NCBI GenBank assembly: GCA_946479895.1
Contig: CAMLHT010000084.1
Span: 1 to 14,523 of the forward strand
Length of the DNA: 14,523 nucleotides
Origin: an uncultured Gemmatimonadota bacterium
GTDB lineage: Bacteria; Gemmatimonadota; Gemmatimonadetes; Gemmatimonadales; Gemmatimonadaceae
Direction of reading: 5' to 3'
The position numbers were made by a program, and so were the translations under genes. How positions within the stretch are numbered: the first letter of the stretch is position 1; each line of letters starts with the position of its first letter. Below the pieces are notes generated by a model, which had not been told where the DNA came from, ran no database searches, and saw nothing but the letters and a program-made list of their open reading frames with translations. Shown here one piece after another: positions 1 to 7,778 of this stretch.

Positions 1-163
1 CCTTCGATTCCGCGATAGTGCGAGCCGCAGCGACCGCCTGAACTCGGCTGGGGTGATCCACTCTCTCCGGGAAGGGGCAATCCGCCTCGCACCCTACTTC
101 TTCAACACGCCTGAGGAGATCGCGACCGCGCTCGAGGTTCTTGTGTCCCGCAGAAATCTGTGA
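1..163 (+). CDS. Class V aminotransferase-like PLP enzyme, C-terminal end only
   Basis: Reading from base 2 gives an open frame of 53 codons that ends at TGA 161-163. The translation contains the stretch GVIHSLREGAIRLAPYFFNT, followed by PEEIATALEVL. This resembles the C-terminus of fold-type I, class V aminotransferases (cysteine desulfurase, selenocysteine lyase or kynureninase-like), where an R-x-a-P-H/Y-x-y/f-N-t motif precedes a final helix rich in E and L. The PLP lysine and substrate pocket lie outside the window, so the reaction cannot be named. The gene is convergent with tyrS and only 20 bases separate the two stop codons. No hairpin terminator is visible in that gap. Confidence 0.7.
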   Translation, partial: LRFRDSASRSDRLNSAGVIHSLREGAIRLAPYFFNTPEEIATALEVLVSRRNL

Positions 164-183
164 GGAACCCGAATGACCCTGGG

Positions 184-1440
184 TCAGGCCCCTACCAGCG
201 CATACGACTTCCCCCCTTTCCGCACGAGCACGTACTTCCCGTGCAGCGGCGTCAGCGAAGCAAGGCCGGAATCGACCCGCACGCCGTTCAGGTAAACGCC
301 ACCCTGCTGCACCATCCGCTTCGCATCGCCCCGGCTCTTGAACAGGCCCGACTCCGACGTCACGGCGTCGATCACCGCCTGAGGCTCGGACAGGCTCGAT
401 CCGGAGAAGAACGGAATCTCCTCGCGCAGGGCTTCGAGCGCCGCGATGGACAGCGATGAGGGATCGCCGCCACCGAACAGCAGCCCGGACACTTCCTCCG
501 CGGCCCTGACCGCCTCGGCCCCGTGCACCCGCGCGGTGACGTCGCGGGCCAGCGCGCGCTGTGCCTCGCGCTTTTCCGGCCGCTCCTTCGATGCCGCGTC
601 GAGCGCCTCCACTTCCTCGCGGGGAAGCAGCGTGAAGAAGCGCAGGTATCGCCCGACGTCCCGGTCGTCGGCGTTGATCCAGAACTGGTAGAACTTGTAC
701 GGCGACGTCAGCTTCGCGTCGAGCCATACCGCGCCGGACTCGGTCTTTCCGAACTTCGTACCGGCGGCCGTCGCCACGAGCGGGAAGGTGATCCCGTGCG
801 CTTCCTGCGCGACGGTGCGGCGAATCAGCTCGATCCCGGCGGTGATGTTCCCCCACTGATCGCTCCCGCCGACCTGCAGCGTCACGCCGTAGCGGCGGTG
901 CAGCTCCAGGAAATCGTAGGCCTGGAGCAGCATGTACGAGAACTCGGTGAACGAGATCCCGGCGTCCATCCGCCCTTTCACGGACTCCTTCTGGAGCATG
1001 TAGTTCACCGTGAAGTGCTTCCCGACGTCGCGCATGAAGTCGATCGCCCCGAGCTGCGTCAGCCACTCGGCGTTGTCCACCATGCGCGCGCCCGACGGAC
1101 CGCCGAAGTCCAGGAACCGCTCGAGCTGCGACCGGATGCCCGCCGCGTTGGCCGCGACGACTGACGCATCCGACAGCGGCCGCTCCGAGGCCTTCCCGCT
1201 CGGATCCCCGATCAGGCCCGTCCCCCCGCCCACCAGGGCGATCGGCCGGTGCCCGGCACGCTGGAGGTGCACCAGCCCCATCACGGGCACCAGGCTGCCC
1301 ACATGAAGGCTGGGCGCGGTCGGGTCGAAACCTGCGTATCCTGTTACGGGGCCCCGGTCGAGGGCAGTGCCAGCCTGTTCGGTATGCTGAAACAGGAGCT
1401 CGCGCCACTTAAGCTCCTCCAGCAGTGCCTGAGATCGCAT
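184..1440 (-). CDS. tyrS: Tyrosyl-tRNA synthetase
   Basis: The 418-residue product charges tRNA-Tyr with tyrosine in the cytoplasm, and the length is normal for the bacterial enzyme. The N-terminus (SQALLEELKWRELLFQHT) matches the family opening. The class I HIGH-type motif is HVGS at residues 46-49, inside TAPSLHVGSLVP. Tyrosine/ATP pocket segments include GLIGDPSGK (76-83) and GGSDQWGNITAG (191-202). The KMSKS-type loop is KFGKT at 229-233, the form usual in the bacterial branch. A C-terminal S4-like RNA-binding domain covers roughly 350-415 (SRGDAKRMVQQGGVYLNGVRV). The start is the ATG at 1438-1440. No Shine-Dalgarno sequence is visible ahead of it, but the N-terminus aligns with the family. 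The gene is divergent from the PBP gene, with 55 bases between the two starts. Confidence 0.97.
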   Translation of the reverse strand: MRSQALLEELKWRELLFQHTEQAGTALDRGPVTGYAGFDPTAPSLHVGSLVPVMGLVHLQRAGHRPIALVGGGTGLIGDPSGKASERPLSDASVVAANAAGIRSQLERFLDFGGPSGARMVDNAEWLTQLGAIDFMRDVGKHFTVNYMLQKESVKGRMDAGISFTEFSYMLLQAYDFLELHRRYGVTLQVGGSDQWGNITAGIELIRRTVAQEAHGITFPLVATAAGTKFGKTESGAVWLDAKLTSPYKFYQFWINADDRDVGRYLRFFTLLPREEVEALDAASKERPEKREAQRALARDVTARVHGAEAVRAAEEVSGLLFGGGDPSSLSIAALEALREEIPFFSGSSLSEPQAVIDAVTSESGLFKSRGDAKRMVQQGGVYLNGVRVDSGLASLTPLHGKYVLVRKGGKSYALVGA

Positions 1441-1495
1441 GGCACAAAACTAGACAGGACACGCCCCGAAAGGCTCTCACTCCTACCCGATCGAC

Positions 1496-3940
1496 ATGCT
1501 CAGAGGGTTTCGGCAACGCCATCCGGCGCTCGTCCGCGGAACACTGCTCGCGTTCTGCTTCCTGCTGTCCTTCGGCGTCGGACTCGGTTACGCAAGCTGG
1601 GCGATGGTCTGCCGGTCGGGCCGCTGCCCCAGCATCCAGGTCCTCGACGAGTACCAGCCGCGCCAGACGTCCAAGCTCTACGCCGCCGACGGACGCTTCA
1701 TCGCCGAGCTCGGCCTGGAGAAGCGCACGCTGATCGGCATCGACAGCATCCCGAAGATCGTGCAGGACGCCTTCGTCGTCACCGAGGACAAGCGCTTCTG
1801 GGAGCACAAGGGCGTCGACTTCCACTCGGTGCCGCGCGCCATCGCCGTCGATATCCGCGCCGGCTACTTCAAGGAAGGATTCTCGACCATCACGATGCAG
1901 CTCGCGAGGAACATCTTCCCGGAGCGCATCTCCCGGGAGAAGGCACCCCTCCGGAAGCTCAAGGAGATCAAGGTTGCCCGCGCGATCGAGCAGCGGTACG
2001 ACAAGAAGCACATCCTCGAGCTCTACCTGAACCAGATCAACCTCGGCAACGGCTCCTACGGCGTCGAGACGGCGTCGCAGCGCTACTTCGGGAAGTCGGT
2101 GAAGGACCTGAATGCCGCCGAGGCGGCGACGCTGGCGGCCCTGCCGAAGAGTCCCACGCGCTACAACCCGCGCCGCAATCCCGAGCAGTCCCTCCAGCGC
2201 CGCAACACGATTCTCGAGCTGATGCGCCAGGAGGGCGTGATCTCCCCGGAAGTGGCCAACCTCGCCCGCGCCTACCCGCTGAAGCTCGGGCGGAAGGAGG
2301 AGTCGGGTCAGATCGCGCCGTACTTCGTCGAGTACATCCGCCAGCTCCTCGACGACAAGTTCGGCAAGCAGCTCTACGAGCAGGGACTCAAGGTCTACAC
2401 GACGCTCGACATCGACCTCGAGGCCGCCGCCGAGCGTGCCCTCGAGCGGCAGTTGCGCCGCATCGAGGCCGGCCAGTTCGGCGCCTACCGCCACACGAGC
2501 TACGAGTACTACATCGCCAAGCACGGCGACGACGACGAGCAGCCGCAGAACTCCCCGTACCTCCAGGGCGCCTTCATCGCGATGGATCCGCGCACCGGCG
2601 CCATCCGTGCCCTCGTCGGCGGCCGCGATTTCGACGACAGCAAGTTCAACCGCGCCGTCCAGGCGCTGCGGCAGCCCGGTTCCACCTTCAAGCCCTTCGT
2701 CTACGCCACCGCGATCCAGAACGGACGGCCGCTGTCCTACCTGCTCGACGATTCACCGCTCGCGGTCCCGATGGGCGACGGCACCGAGTGGAAGCCGCAG
2801 AACTACGAGAACGGCGGGTCGGGGGCGAAGGTGCCGATGCGCCAGGGATTGTATCAATCGATCAACATCCCGACCGTGCGCCTCGGCCTGGAGCTCGGCG
2901 AGACGAGCGTGATCGACATGGCGCGGAAGTTCGGCATCTCGTCGCCGATCCCCGCCTATCCCTCGATCTTCCTCGGCTCGGCGGAGGTGTATCCGATCGA
3001 GATGGTCGGGGCGTATTCTGCCTTCGCCACGCTGGGCCAGCGCGCCGTGCCGCAGGCGATCGTCCGCGTCGAGAGCAACAAGGGCGAGGTCCTGTGGGAG
3101 CCGGAGGTCACGCGCGTGCCGGTCATGTCGGCCGAAGAGGCCTGGCTGATGGTCAGCGCCATGAAGGACGTCGTCCGCCGCGGCACGGCACAGCGGTATG
3201 TCGGCGCCCAGTTCTCGAAGCCGGCCGGCGGCAAGACGGGCACGACGAACGATGGAACCAACGTGTGGTTCATCGGCTACACGACCGATCTCGTCGCCGG
3301 CGTCTGGATGGGCTTCGACAAGCCGGTGAAGATCAAGGCGAACGCCCAGGGCGGCCACCTCGCCGCGCCGGCGTGGACCGCGTTCATGAACGAGGTCTAC
3401 AGCCGCAAGCCGTCGCCTCCCGACTGGCCGATGCCGGTGGGGATCGTCCAGCGACAGATCGACGTGACGACCGCGGAGCTCGCGTCGCCGTACTGCCCCG
3501 CGAACGTCGTCGGCAACGAATACTTCATTCCGGGCACCGATCCGGTGTACCCGTGCTCGGTGCATACGCAATTCGGGCTGTACCCGGACACGCTGGGCAA
3601 CTATCCGCCGGGCTATTATCCGCCGTCGTACACCCCGGACACGTCGTATCGCGCCGGAGGCCGGTCGAACATCCCCGCGCCGCGCCCGCGCGATTCCGTG
3701 ACCACGCGCAATCTCGACAGCCTCGTCTGGACCATCCCTCCGCGACAGGACACGGGTCGCCGCACCGTCTTCCCGCGGGATACGCTGCGTCGCATCCGTC
3801 CCGACACGGTCGCGAGGCGGGATACATTCCTCATCCGCCCGCGACCTGACACCGGAATCCGGAGGCCACGGCCCGATACGGGACGCGTGCGGCCGGACAC
3901 GATTCGTCCCAGACCCGACACCCTGACTCGATCCCGATGA
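1496..3940 (+). CDS. mrcA: Class A penicillin-binding protein (PBP1A type), glycosyltransferase and transpeptidase, with RPDT-repeat tail
   Basis: An 814-residue bifunctional peptidoglycan synthase anchored in the inner membrane with its catalytic domains in the periplasm. A cytoplasmic basic stretch is followed by one membrane segment at about 14-37. The GT51 glycosyltransferase domain (about 60-240) carries EDKRFWEHKG at 97-106, with E97 as the expected catalytic residue, and GFSTITMQLARN at 128-139. The transpeptidase domain (about 350-640) has the active-site serine in STFK (396-399), SIN (455-457) and KTGT (580-583), so all penicillin-binding motifs are intact. After about 640 the protein becomes Tyr/Pro-rich and then Arg/Pro-rich, with RPDT or RDT units repeated through 758-809. 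No clear ribosome-binding site precedes the ATG. The stop overlaps the next start (ATGA), suggesting translational coupling to the PHP gene. Confidence 0.96.
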   Translation: MLRGFRQRHPALVRGTLLAFCFLLSFGVGLGYASWAMVCRSGRCPSIQVLDEYQPRQTSKLYAADGRFIAELGLEKRTLIGIDSIPKIVQDAFVVTEDKRFWEHKGVDFHSVPRAIAVDIRAGYFKEGFSTITMQLARNIFPERISREKAPLRKLKEIKVARAIEQRYDKKHILELYLNQINLGNGSYGVETASQRYFGKSVKDLNAAEAATLAALPKSPTRYNPRRNPEQSLQRRNTILELMRQEGVISPEVANLARAYPLKLGRKEESGQIAPYFVEYIRQLLDDKFGKQLYEQGLKVYTTLDIDLEAAAERALERQLRRIEAGQFGAYRHTSYEYYIAKHGDDDEQPQNSPYLQGAFIAMDPRTGAIRALVGGRDFDDSKFNRAVQALRQPGSTFKPFVYATAIQNGRPLSYLLDDSPLAVPMGDGTEWKPQNYENGGSGAKVPMRQGLYQSINIPTVRLGLELGETSVIDMARKFGISSPIPAYPSIFLGSAEVYPIEMVGAYSAFATLGQRAVPQAIVRVESNKGEVLWEPEVTRVPVMSAEEAWLMVSAMKDVVRRGTAQRYVGAQFSKPAGGKTGTTNDGTNVWFIGYTTDLVAGVWMGFDKPVKIKANAQGGHLAAPAWTAFMNEVYSRKPSPPDWPMPVGIVQRQIDVTTAELASPYCPANVVGNEYFIPGTDPVYPCSVHTQFGLYPDTLGNYPPGYYPPSYTPDTSYRAGGRSNIPAPRPRDSVTTRNLDSLVWTIPPRQDTGRRTVFPRDTLRRIRPDTVARRDTFLIRPRPDTGIRRPRPDTGRVRPDTIRPRPDTLTRSR

Positions 3941-4701
3941 CCTGGATGCCCGTCGATTGTCACGCCCATACCGCGATGTCGGATGGGGCGCTCGATGTCG
4001 ACGGACTGGTGGCCCGGGTGCGCGAGCGGGGAGTCAGGCCGAGTGTCGCCGATCATATCTCGCGCGACGTCGCGGGATCGATCAAGTCGGTCGCCGGGGT
4101 CGAGGCGTACCTCGACACGCTGGACGAGCATCCCGTCCTCCGCGGCGGCGAGTTCTGCTGGCACGACGCGCTCTGGCGGGAGATCCCGACCGGACTGGTC
4201 GCCCGGTTCACGCACCGCGTGGGGTCGCTCCATGCGATTCATCTCCCCGACGGCACGCTGGTTCACGCGTTCGGTCGCCGGCTGCCGGATGGCCTGACGG
4301 TCGACGCGTACATGGATGCGCATCTCGATGAGCTCGAGCGCTTCGCCGCGGAGATGCCGGTGGACATCCTCGCTCATCCCACGCTGCTCCCGATCTCGCT
4401 GCGCTCCCATCCGACCGATGAGCTCTGGACCGATGCGCGGGAGGAGCGGCTGGTCGAGGCGCTCCATGCCTCCGGAATCGCCTTCGAGGTCTCGAACCGG
4501 TACAAGCCGCACGAGCGGCTGGTTCGCCGGGCTTTCGAGCGAGGCGTCCGCATCTCCCTCGGCTCGGATGGCCACACTGCCGACCAGGTGGGCAACATCG
4601 AGTGGCCGCTCGAGATGACACGCCGCATCGGCGTCCCCGACGACGCGCTCTACGATCCGACGGCGCACGGGTCGCGCACCGGGGCGGGAGCCGCCGCGTG
4701 A
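3937..4701 (+). CDS. PHP-domain metal-dependent phosphoesterase/hydrolase
   Basis: A 254-residue protein of the PHP superfamily, whose TIM-barrel-like domains use a cluster of two or three metals for phosphoester hydrolysis. Visible metal-ligand motifs, in order, are DCHAHT (H9, H11), DG (16-17), ADH (D39-H40), GGEF (E72), ILAHPT (H147) and GSDGHT (D211, H213). This is the canonical set seen in histidinol phosphatase, YcdX-like and Pol III PHP domains. The order and spacing favour a stand-alone small-molecule phosphatase or nuclease rather than a polymerase domain. The substrate is not evident. The start ATG overlaps the PBP stop by four bases (ATGA) and no ribosome-binding site precedes it, so translation is probably coupled. 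The stop overlaps the next gene (GTGA), which ties its expression to the amidohydrolase. Confidence 0.85.
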   Translation: MTWMPVDCHAHTAMSDGALDVDGLVARVRERGVRPSVADHISRDVAGSIKSVAGVEAYLDTLDEHPVLRGGEFCWHDALWREIPTGLVARFTHRVGSLHAIHLPDGTLVHAFGRRLPDGLTVDAYMDAHLDELERFAAEMPVDILAHPTLLPISLRSHPTDELWTDAREERLVEALHASGIAFEVSNRYKPHERLVRRAFERGVRISLGSDGHTADQVGNIEWPLEMTRRIGVPDDALYDPTAHGSRTGAGAAA

Positions 4702-6062
4702 CGAGCTATCACGCGCGCTGGGTCCTCCCGATCACCGAGCCGGCGATCGAGAACGGGACGGTGACCGTCGAGAACGGCCGCATCGCCTATGTCGGTCCGC
4801 GGCGCGAGGGCTCCGACGATTCGGTCGATCTCGGGGACGCCATCCTGATGCCCGGCCTCGTCAACGCGCACTGCCATCTCGAGCTGACGGCGATGCGCGG
4901 ATTCCTCGAGGACCTCGATTTCCGCCGCTGGATCCTCCGGCTCACCTCTGCCAAGCGCGCCGTCCTCGGGAGCGAGGCATTGCTCGACTCCGCGCGGCTC
5001 GGCCTGGAGGAGGGAATCCGCGCCGGCATCACCACCTATGCCGATACCTGCGATTCGGGCGTCGTGCTCGACGCGATGATCGAGTACGGCGTGCGCGGCA
5101 TCATGTATCAGGAGCTCTTCGGTCCCGATCCGGCGCAGTGCGAGGCCTCCATCACCGGCTTCCACGAGAAGCTTGCCGCCCTGCGCCCGCGGGCGACTGC
5201 GCTGGTGCGCGTCGGCATCTCGCCGCATGCGCCCTACACGGTATCCGATGACCTGTTTCGCGCCTCGGCGCGGATCGCCCATGACCTCGAGCTGCCGATG
5301 GCCATCCACGTCGCGGAAAGCGAGGTGGAGTCGCAGCTCGTCGTCGAAGGGAAGGGATCCTTCGCCGACGGATTGCGCGGCCGTGGCATAGACGTCGAGC
5401 CGCGCGCGGCCAGCCCGGTCCAGCTGCTGGAGAGGCTGGGCGTGCTCGCCGAGCGCCCGCTGTTGATTCACTGCGTTCGCGTGAACCCCGCGGACCTCGA
5501 AGTCATCGCCTCCCGCCGGGCGCCCGTGGTCCATTGCCCCGTCTCCAACGCCAAGCTCGGTCACGGCATCGCGCCGCTGCTCGAGACGCTGGCGGCCGGG
5601 ATCGACGTGGGCCTCGGGTCCGACTCCGTGGCCAGCAACAACCGCATGAACCTCCTCGAGGAGGCCCGCGTCGCGCTCCTCATGCAGCGGGCCCGCGTCG
5701 GCACCCACGAGGCGCTCTCCGCGGCCGACGTGCTCGAGCTGGCGACCATCGGCGGCGCGTGCGCGCTCGGCCTGGCCGGTGAGGTCGGCTCACTGGAGGT
5801 CGGCAAGTCGGCCGACCTCGCCGCGTTCGAAATTGGAGCCGCGGGTCCGACATTCGATCCGGCCACGGCCGCCGTGTTCGCGATCGACGGCGCACGGGCG
5901 ACGTTCGTCGCCGTCGCCGGCACCCCGCTGGTGGTCGGCGGAAAGCTTACGCGGCCGTCGGCCGGGCTCCACGAGCGTGTGCAGGCGAGCGCCGACGCGC
6001 TTCGGGACTGGCTCATGGACGGCGGTGAGCTCCAGCCGCCTCCGCCCTCCGGCGTGCGCTAG
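4698..6062 (+). CDS. Amidohydrolase-superfamily deaminase (aminofutalosine/SAH deaminase or ATZ/TRZ-like)
   Basis: A 454-residue cytoplasmic metal hydrolase of the cytosine deaminase/ATZ-TRZ branch. An N-terminal beta-sandwich strand (NGRIAYVGP) leads to the metal motif LVNAHCHLEL (H58, H60). Next come SPHAPY (H177), IHVAE (H204, E207), LIHCV (H258), HCPVSNAKLGHG (279-290) and GLGSDSVASNN, with D309 as the expected catalytic aspartate. The C-terminal VGSLEVGKSADLAAF is the usual beta-domain closing strand. The open frame runs further upstream, but the GTG at 4698 is preferred. It forms a GTGA overlap with the PHP stop and has GGGAG at 4686-4690, seven bases away. HCHLEL and the overall pattern resemble aminofutalosine deaminase (menaquinone route) or S-adenosylhomocysteine/methylthioadenosine deaminases, but substrate choice cannot be read from sequence alone. 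Confidence 0.88.
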   Translation: MTSYHARWVLPITEPAIENGTVTVENGRIAYVGPRREGSDDSVDLGDAILMPGLVNAHCHLELTAMRGFLEDLDFRRWILRLTSAKRAVLGSEALLDSARLGLEEGIRAGITTYADTCDSGVVLDAMIEYGVRGIMYQELFGPDPAQCEASITGFHEKLAALRPRATALVRVGISPHAPYTVSDDLFRASARIAHDLELPMAIHVAESEVESQLVVEGKGSFADGLRGRGIDVEPRAASPVQLLERLGVLAERPLLIHCVRVNPADLEVIASRRAPVVHCPVSNAKLGHGIAPLLETLAAGIDVGLGSDSVASNNRMNLLEEARVALLMQRARVGTHEALSAADVLELATIGGACALGLAGEVGSLEVGKSADLAAFEIGAAGPTFDPATAAVFAIDGARATFVAVAGTPLVVGGKLTRPSAGLHERVQASADALRDWLMDGGELQPPPPSGVR

Positions 6063-6067
6063 TTATC

Positions 6068-6088
6068 ATCCGAAGTCCTCTTTCGGAT
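6068..6088 (+). promoter_or_regulatory. Hairpin in the ilvE leader
   Basis: ATCCGAA at 6068-6074 pairs exactly with TTCGGAT at 6082-6088 across a seven-base loop. It fills most of the 32-base gap between the amidohydrolase stop and the ilvE ATG. No T-tract follows, so a classical terminator is unlikely. The GGAT in its 3' arm is the only Shine-Dalgarno-like sequence before ilvE, so the stem could limit ribosome access. This role is inferred only. Confidence 0.4.
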
Positions 6089-6094
6089 CGGCTT

Positions 6095-7048
6095 ATGTCA
6101 GCGCAATCAACCGGCCGTACCTCGAAGATCTGGCGGGACGGCGCGCTCGTGAACTGGGAAGACGCGAACATCCACGTCATGTCCCACGTCGTCCACTACG
6201 GTTCGAGCGTGTTCGAGGGCGTGCGCTGCTACGAGACCCCGTCCGGCGGCGCGATCTTCCGAGCCCGCGAGCACATGCGCCGCCTGATCGACTCGTGCCG
6301 GATCTACCGGATTCCCATTCGGTATTCGGTGGACGAGCTGGTGCAGGCCGCGGCCGAGACGGTCGCCGCCAACGAGCTGCGCGAGTGCTACATCCGTCCG
6401 ATCGTCATCCGGACCGGCGAGCAGATGGGCGTCCACTCCGGCGATGCCCCCACGGAGGTCTTCATCATCTGCTGGCTGTGGGGGACCTACCTCGGCCGGG
6501 ACGGCGTCGCGAACGGCGTAGACGTGAAGGTGTCGACCTGGCGGCGCGCGGCCCCCGACACCTTCCCGACCATGGCGAAGGCGGGCGGCAACTACCTGAA
6601 CTCCCAGCTCTCGAAGATGGAGGCGAAGCTGGACGGGTACTCCGAGGGCGTCATGCTCGACTCGCAGGGCTTCGTCGCCGAGGGCAGCGGCGAGAACCTC
6701 TTCGCGGTCCGCGACAACGTCCTGTATACGGCGCCGCTCGCCGCCGGGATCCTGAACGGCATCACCCGGGATTCCATCATCCGCATCGCCCGGGATCGCG
6801 GCCTCGAAGTGCGCGAGCAGCTCATGCCGCGCGAGTTCCTCTATGTCGTCGACGAGCTGTTCTTCTGCGGCACCGCCGCCGAGATCACTCCGATCAAGTC
6901 CGTGGATCGCATCCCCGTCGGCAACGGCCGCCCGGGAGAGGTGACGAAGTCCATCCAGCGGGAGTATCTCGGCATCGCCCGGGGGACGATACCCGACAGG
7001 CATGGCTGGCTGACGATGGTGCCCGAACCCGCCGGAATCCGGGCCTGA
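6095..7048 (+). CDS. ilvE: Branched-chain amino acid aminotransferase
   Basis: A 317-residue fold-type IV PLP enzyme that exchanges amino groups between valine, leucine or isoleucine and 2-oxoglutarate in the cytoplasm. The N-terminus KIWRDGALVNWEDANIHV and HYGSSVFEGVRCYET are hallmark BCAT sequences. The Schiff-base lysine is K162 in AKAGGNYLNSQL. The cofactor-binding signature EGVMLDSQGFVAEGSGENLF spans 184-203, with E197 near the PLP nitrogen. The C-terminal FFCGTAAEITPI is also family-typical, and the length is normal. The start ATG lies 32 bases after the amidohydrolase stop, with only a weak GGAT upstream in the arm of a hairpin. It probably shares the transcript of the upstream genes. 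Other ilv/leu genes are not in the window. Confidence 0.95.
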   Translation: MSAQSTGRTSKIWRDGALVNWEDANIHVMSHVVHYGSSVFEGVRCYETPSGGAIFRAREHMRRLIDSCRIYRIPIRYSVDELVQAAAETVAANELRECYIRPIVIRTGEQMGVHSGDAPTEVFIICWLWGTYLGRDGVANGVDVKVSTWRRAAPDTFPTMAKAGGNYLNSQLSKMEAKLDGYSEGVMLDSQGFVAEGSGENLFAVRDNVLYTAPLAAGILNGITRDSIIRIARDRGLEVREQLMPREFLYVVDELFFCGTAAEITPIKSVDRIPVGNGRPGEVTKSIQREYLGIARGTIPDRHGWLTMVPEPAGIRA

Positions 7049-7105
7049 CGGCGCTCCGGCATGTGACTCATGACGCAATGCTCATGATTCACCACTCGCC
7101 GACGA

Positions 7106-7134
7106 TTGCTCTACCGTGTGCCGAGCCCTAGCTT
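7106..7134 (+). promoter_or_regulatory. Possible sigma-70-like promoter for the HNH gene
   Basis: TTGCTC (7106-7111) and TAGCTT (7129-7134) are 17 bases apart in the 130-base gap before the HNH gene. Each box matches the consensus at only three of six positions. Spacing and location fit, with a start near 7141 giving a leader of about 38 bases that includes the GGAGG site. Chance occurrence is quite possible. Confidence 0.25.
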
Positions 7135-7166
7135 CAGGCAGAGTCTCCTGTCGCGTTCACTCGCCC

Positions 7167-7171
7167 GGAGG
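7167..7171 (+). promoter_or_regulatory. Ribosome-binding site fixing the HNH TTG start
   Basis: A perfect GGAGG lies seven bases upstream of TTG 7179-7181. It decides the start over the ATG at 7116, which is in frame but has no such site and would add 21 residues unlike the family. Confidence 0.8.
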
Positions 7172-7178
7172 TTTTCGC

Positions 7179-7778
7179 TTGATCGTAGGCTGTCTCGCTC
7201 TCAATGCGTCCTATGAGCCGCTGACCATGGTCCCCATGCGTCGCGCGCTCCGGCTCCTGATCGACGGCAAGGCCGAGATCGTGGAGGCGGATAGCGATCG
7301 TGTTGTCCGCTCCGAGCGCCTCACGCTGCCAAGGCCCGCGGTCATCCGGCTCACGAAGTTCATCCACGTTCCGCGCCGCTTCCGCCGCCAGGTCACGAAC
7401 ACCTTCCTGTTCGCCCGCGATCATTACCGTTGCCAGTACTGCGGGCGCCACGTCCTCGAGCTCAAGCCGCGCGAGGCGCTGACGCGCGACCACCTGCTGC
7501 CGCTCTCCCGTGGCGGCACCAACGAATGGTCCAACGTCGTCACGGCCTGCAGCCCCTGCAATACGCGGAAGGGCAATCACCTGCCCAGCGAGATCGGGAT
7601 GCATCCCCTCACCCATCCCGTCGAGCCGCACTTCGTGCACCTCAGCTGGGCGGTGCGCAAGCTCACGCCGGTTCAGTCCCGCTACATCAAGACCTTCTAT
7701 GGCGCCGAGATTCTCCATCAGCTCGAGGCGATGGAGAAGCGTCACCCGGCGGTGAAGATCCCCGACCGGGTCTCGTAG
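7179..7778 (+). CDS. HNH endonuclease family protein
   Basis: A 199-residue stand-alone HNH nuclease. The N-terminal part (LALNASYEPLTMVPMRRALRLL, IDGKAEIVE) matches the common family of short genomic HNH proteins. The zinc and catalytic core is CQYCG (C85, C88), TRDHLLPLSRGG (D104-H105), then N115/N119 and CSPCNTRKGNH (C124, C127, N128). This is a complete beta-beta-alpha-metal finger with two CxxC knuckles. The chosen start is TTG with a strong ribosome-binding site. Without a partner methylase, terminase or toxin gene nearby, its role (repair, recombination or defence) is unknown. These genes are usually chromosomal housekeeping-like loci rather than homing elements. Its 3' end overlaps the end of the convergent DUF4390-like gene by 37 bases. 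Confidence 0.9.
   Translation: MIVGCLALNASYEPLTMVPMRRALRLLIDGKAEIVEADSDRVVRSERLTLPRPAVIRLTKFIHVPRRFRRQVTNTFLFARDHYRCQYCGRHVLELKPREALTRDHLLPLSRGGTNEWSNVVTACSPCNTRKGNHLPSEIGMHPLTHPVEPHFVHLSWAVRKLTPVQSRYIKTFYGAEILHQLEAMEKRHPAVKIPDRVS

Noticed and set aside
1249..3849. Very long plus-strand open frame across tyrS and the PBP gene
   Set aside because: It is antisense to tyrS and then out of frame with the PBP gene. Its translation is Arg/Pro/Ala-rich without any domain, as expected from high-GC shadow frames.
7050..7100. Operator-like TCATGA words repeated in the ilvE-HNH gap
   Set aside because: The words are short palindromes in a small region with no matching regulator gene, too weak to support a site.
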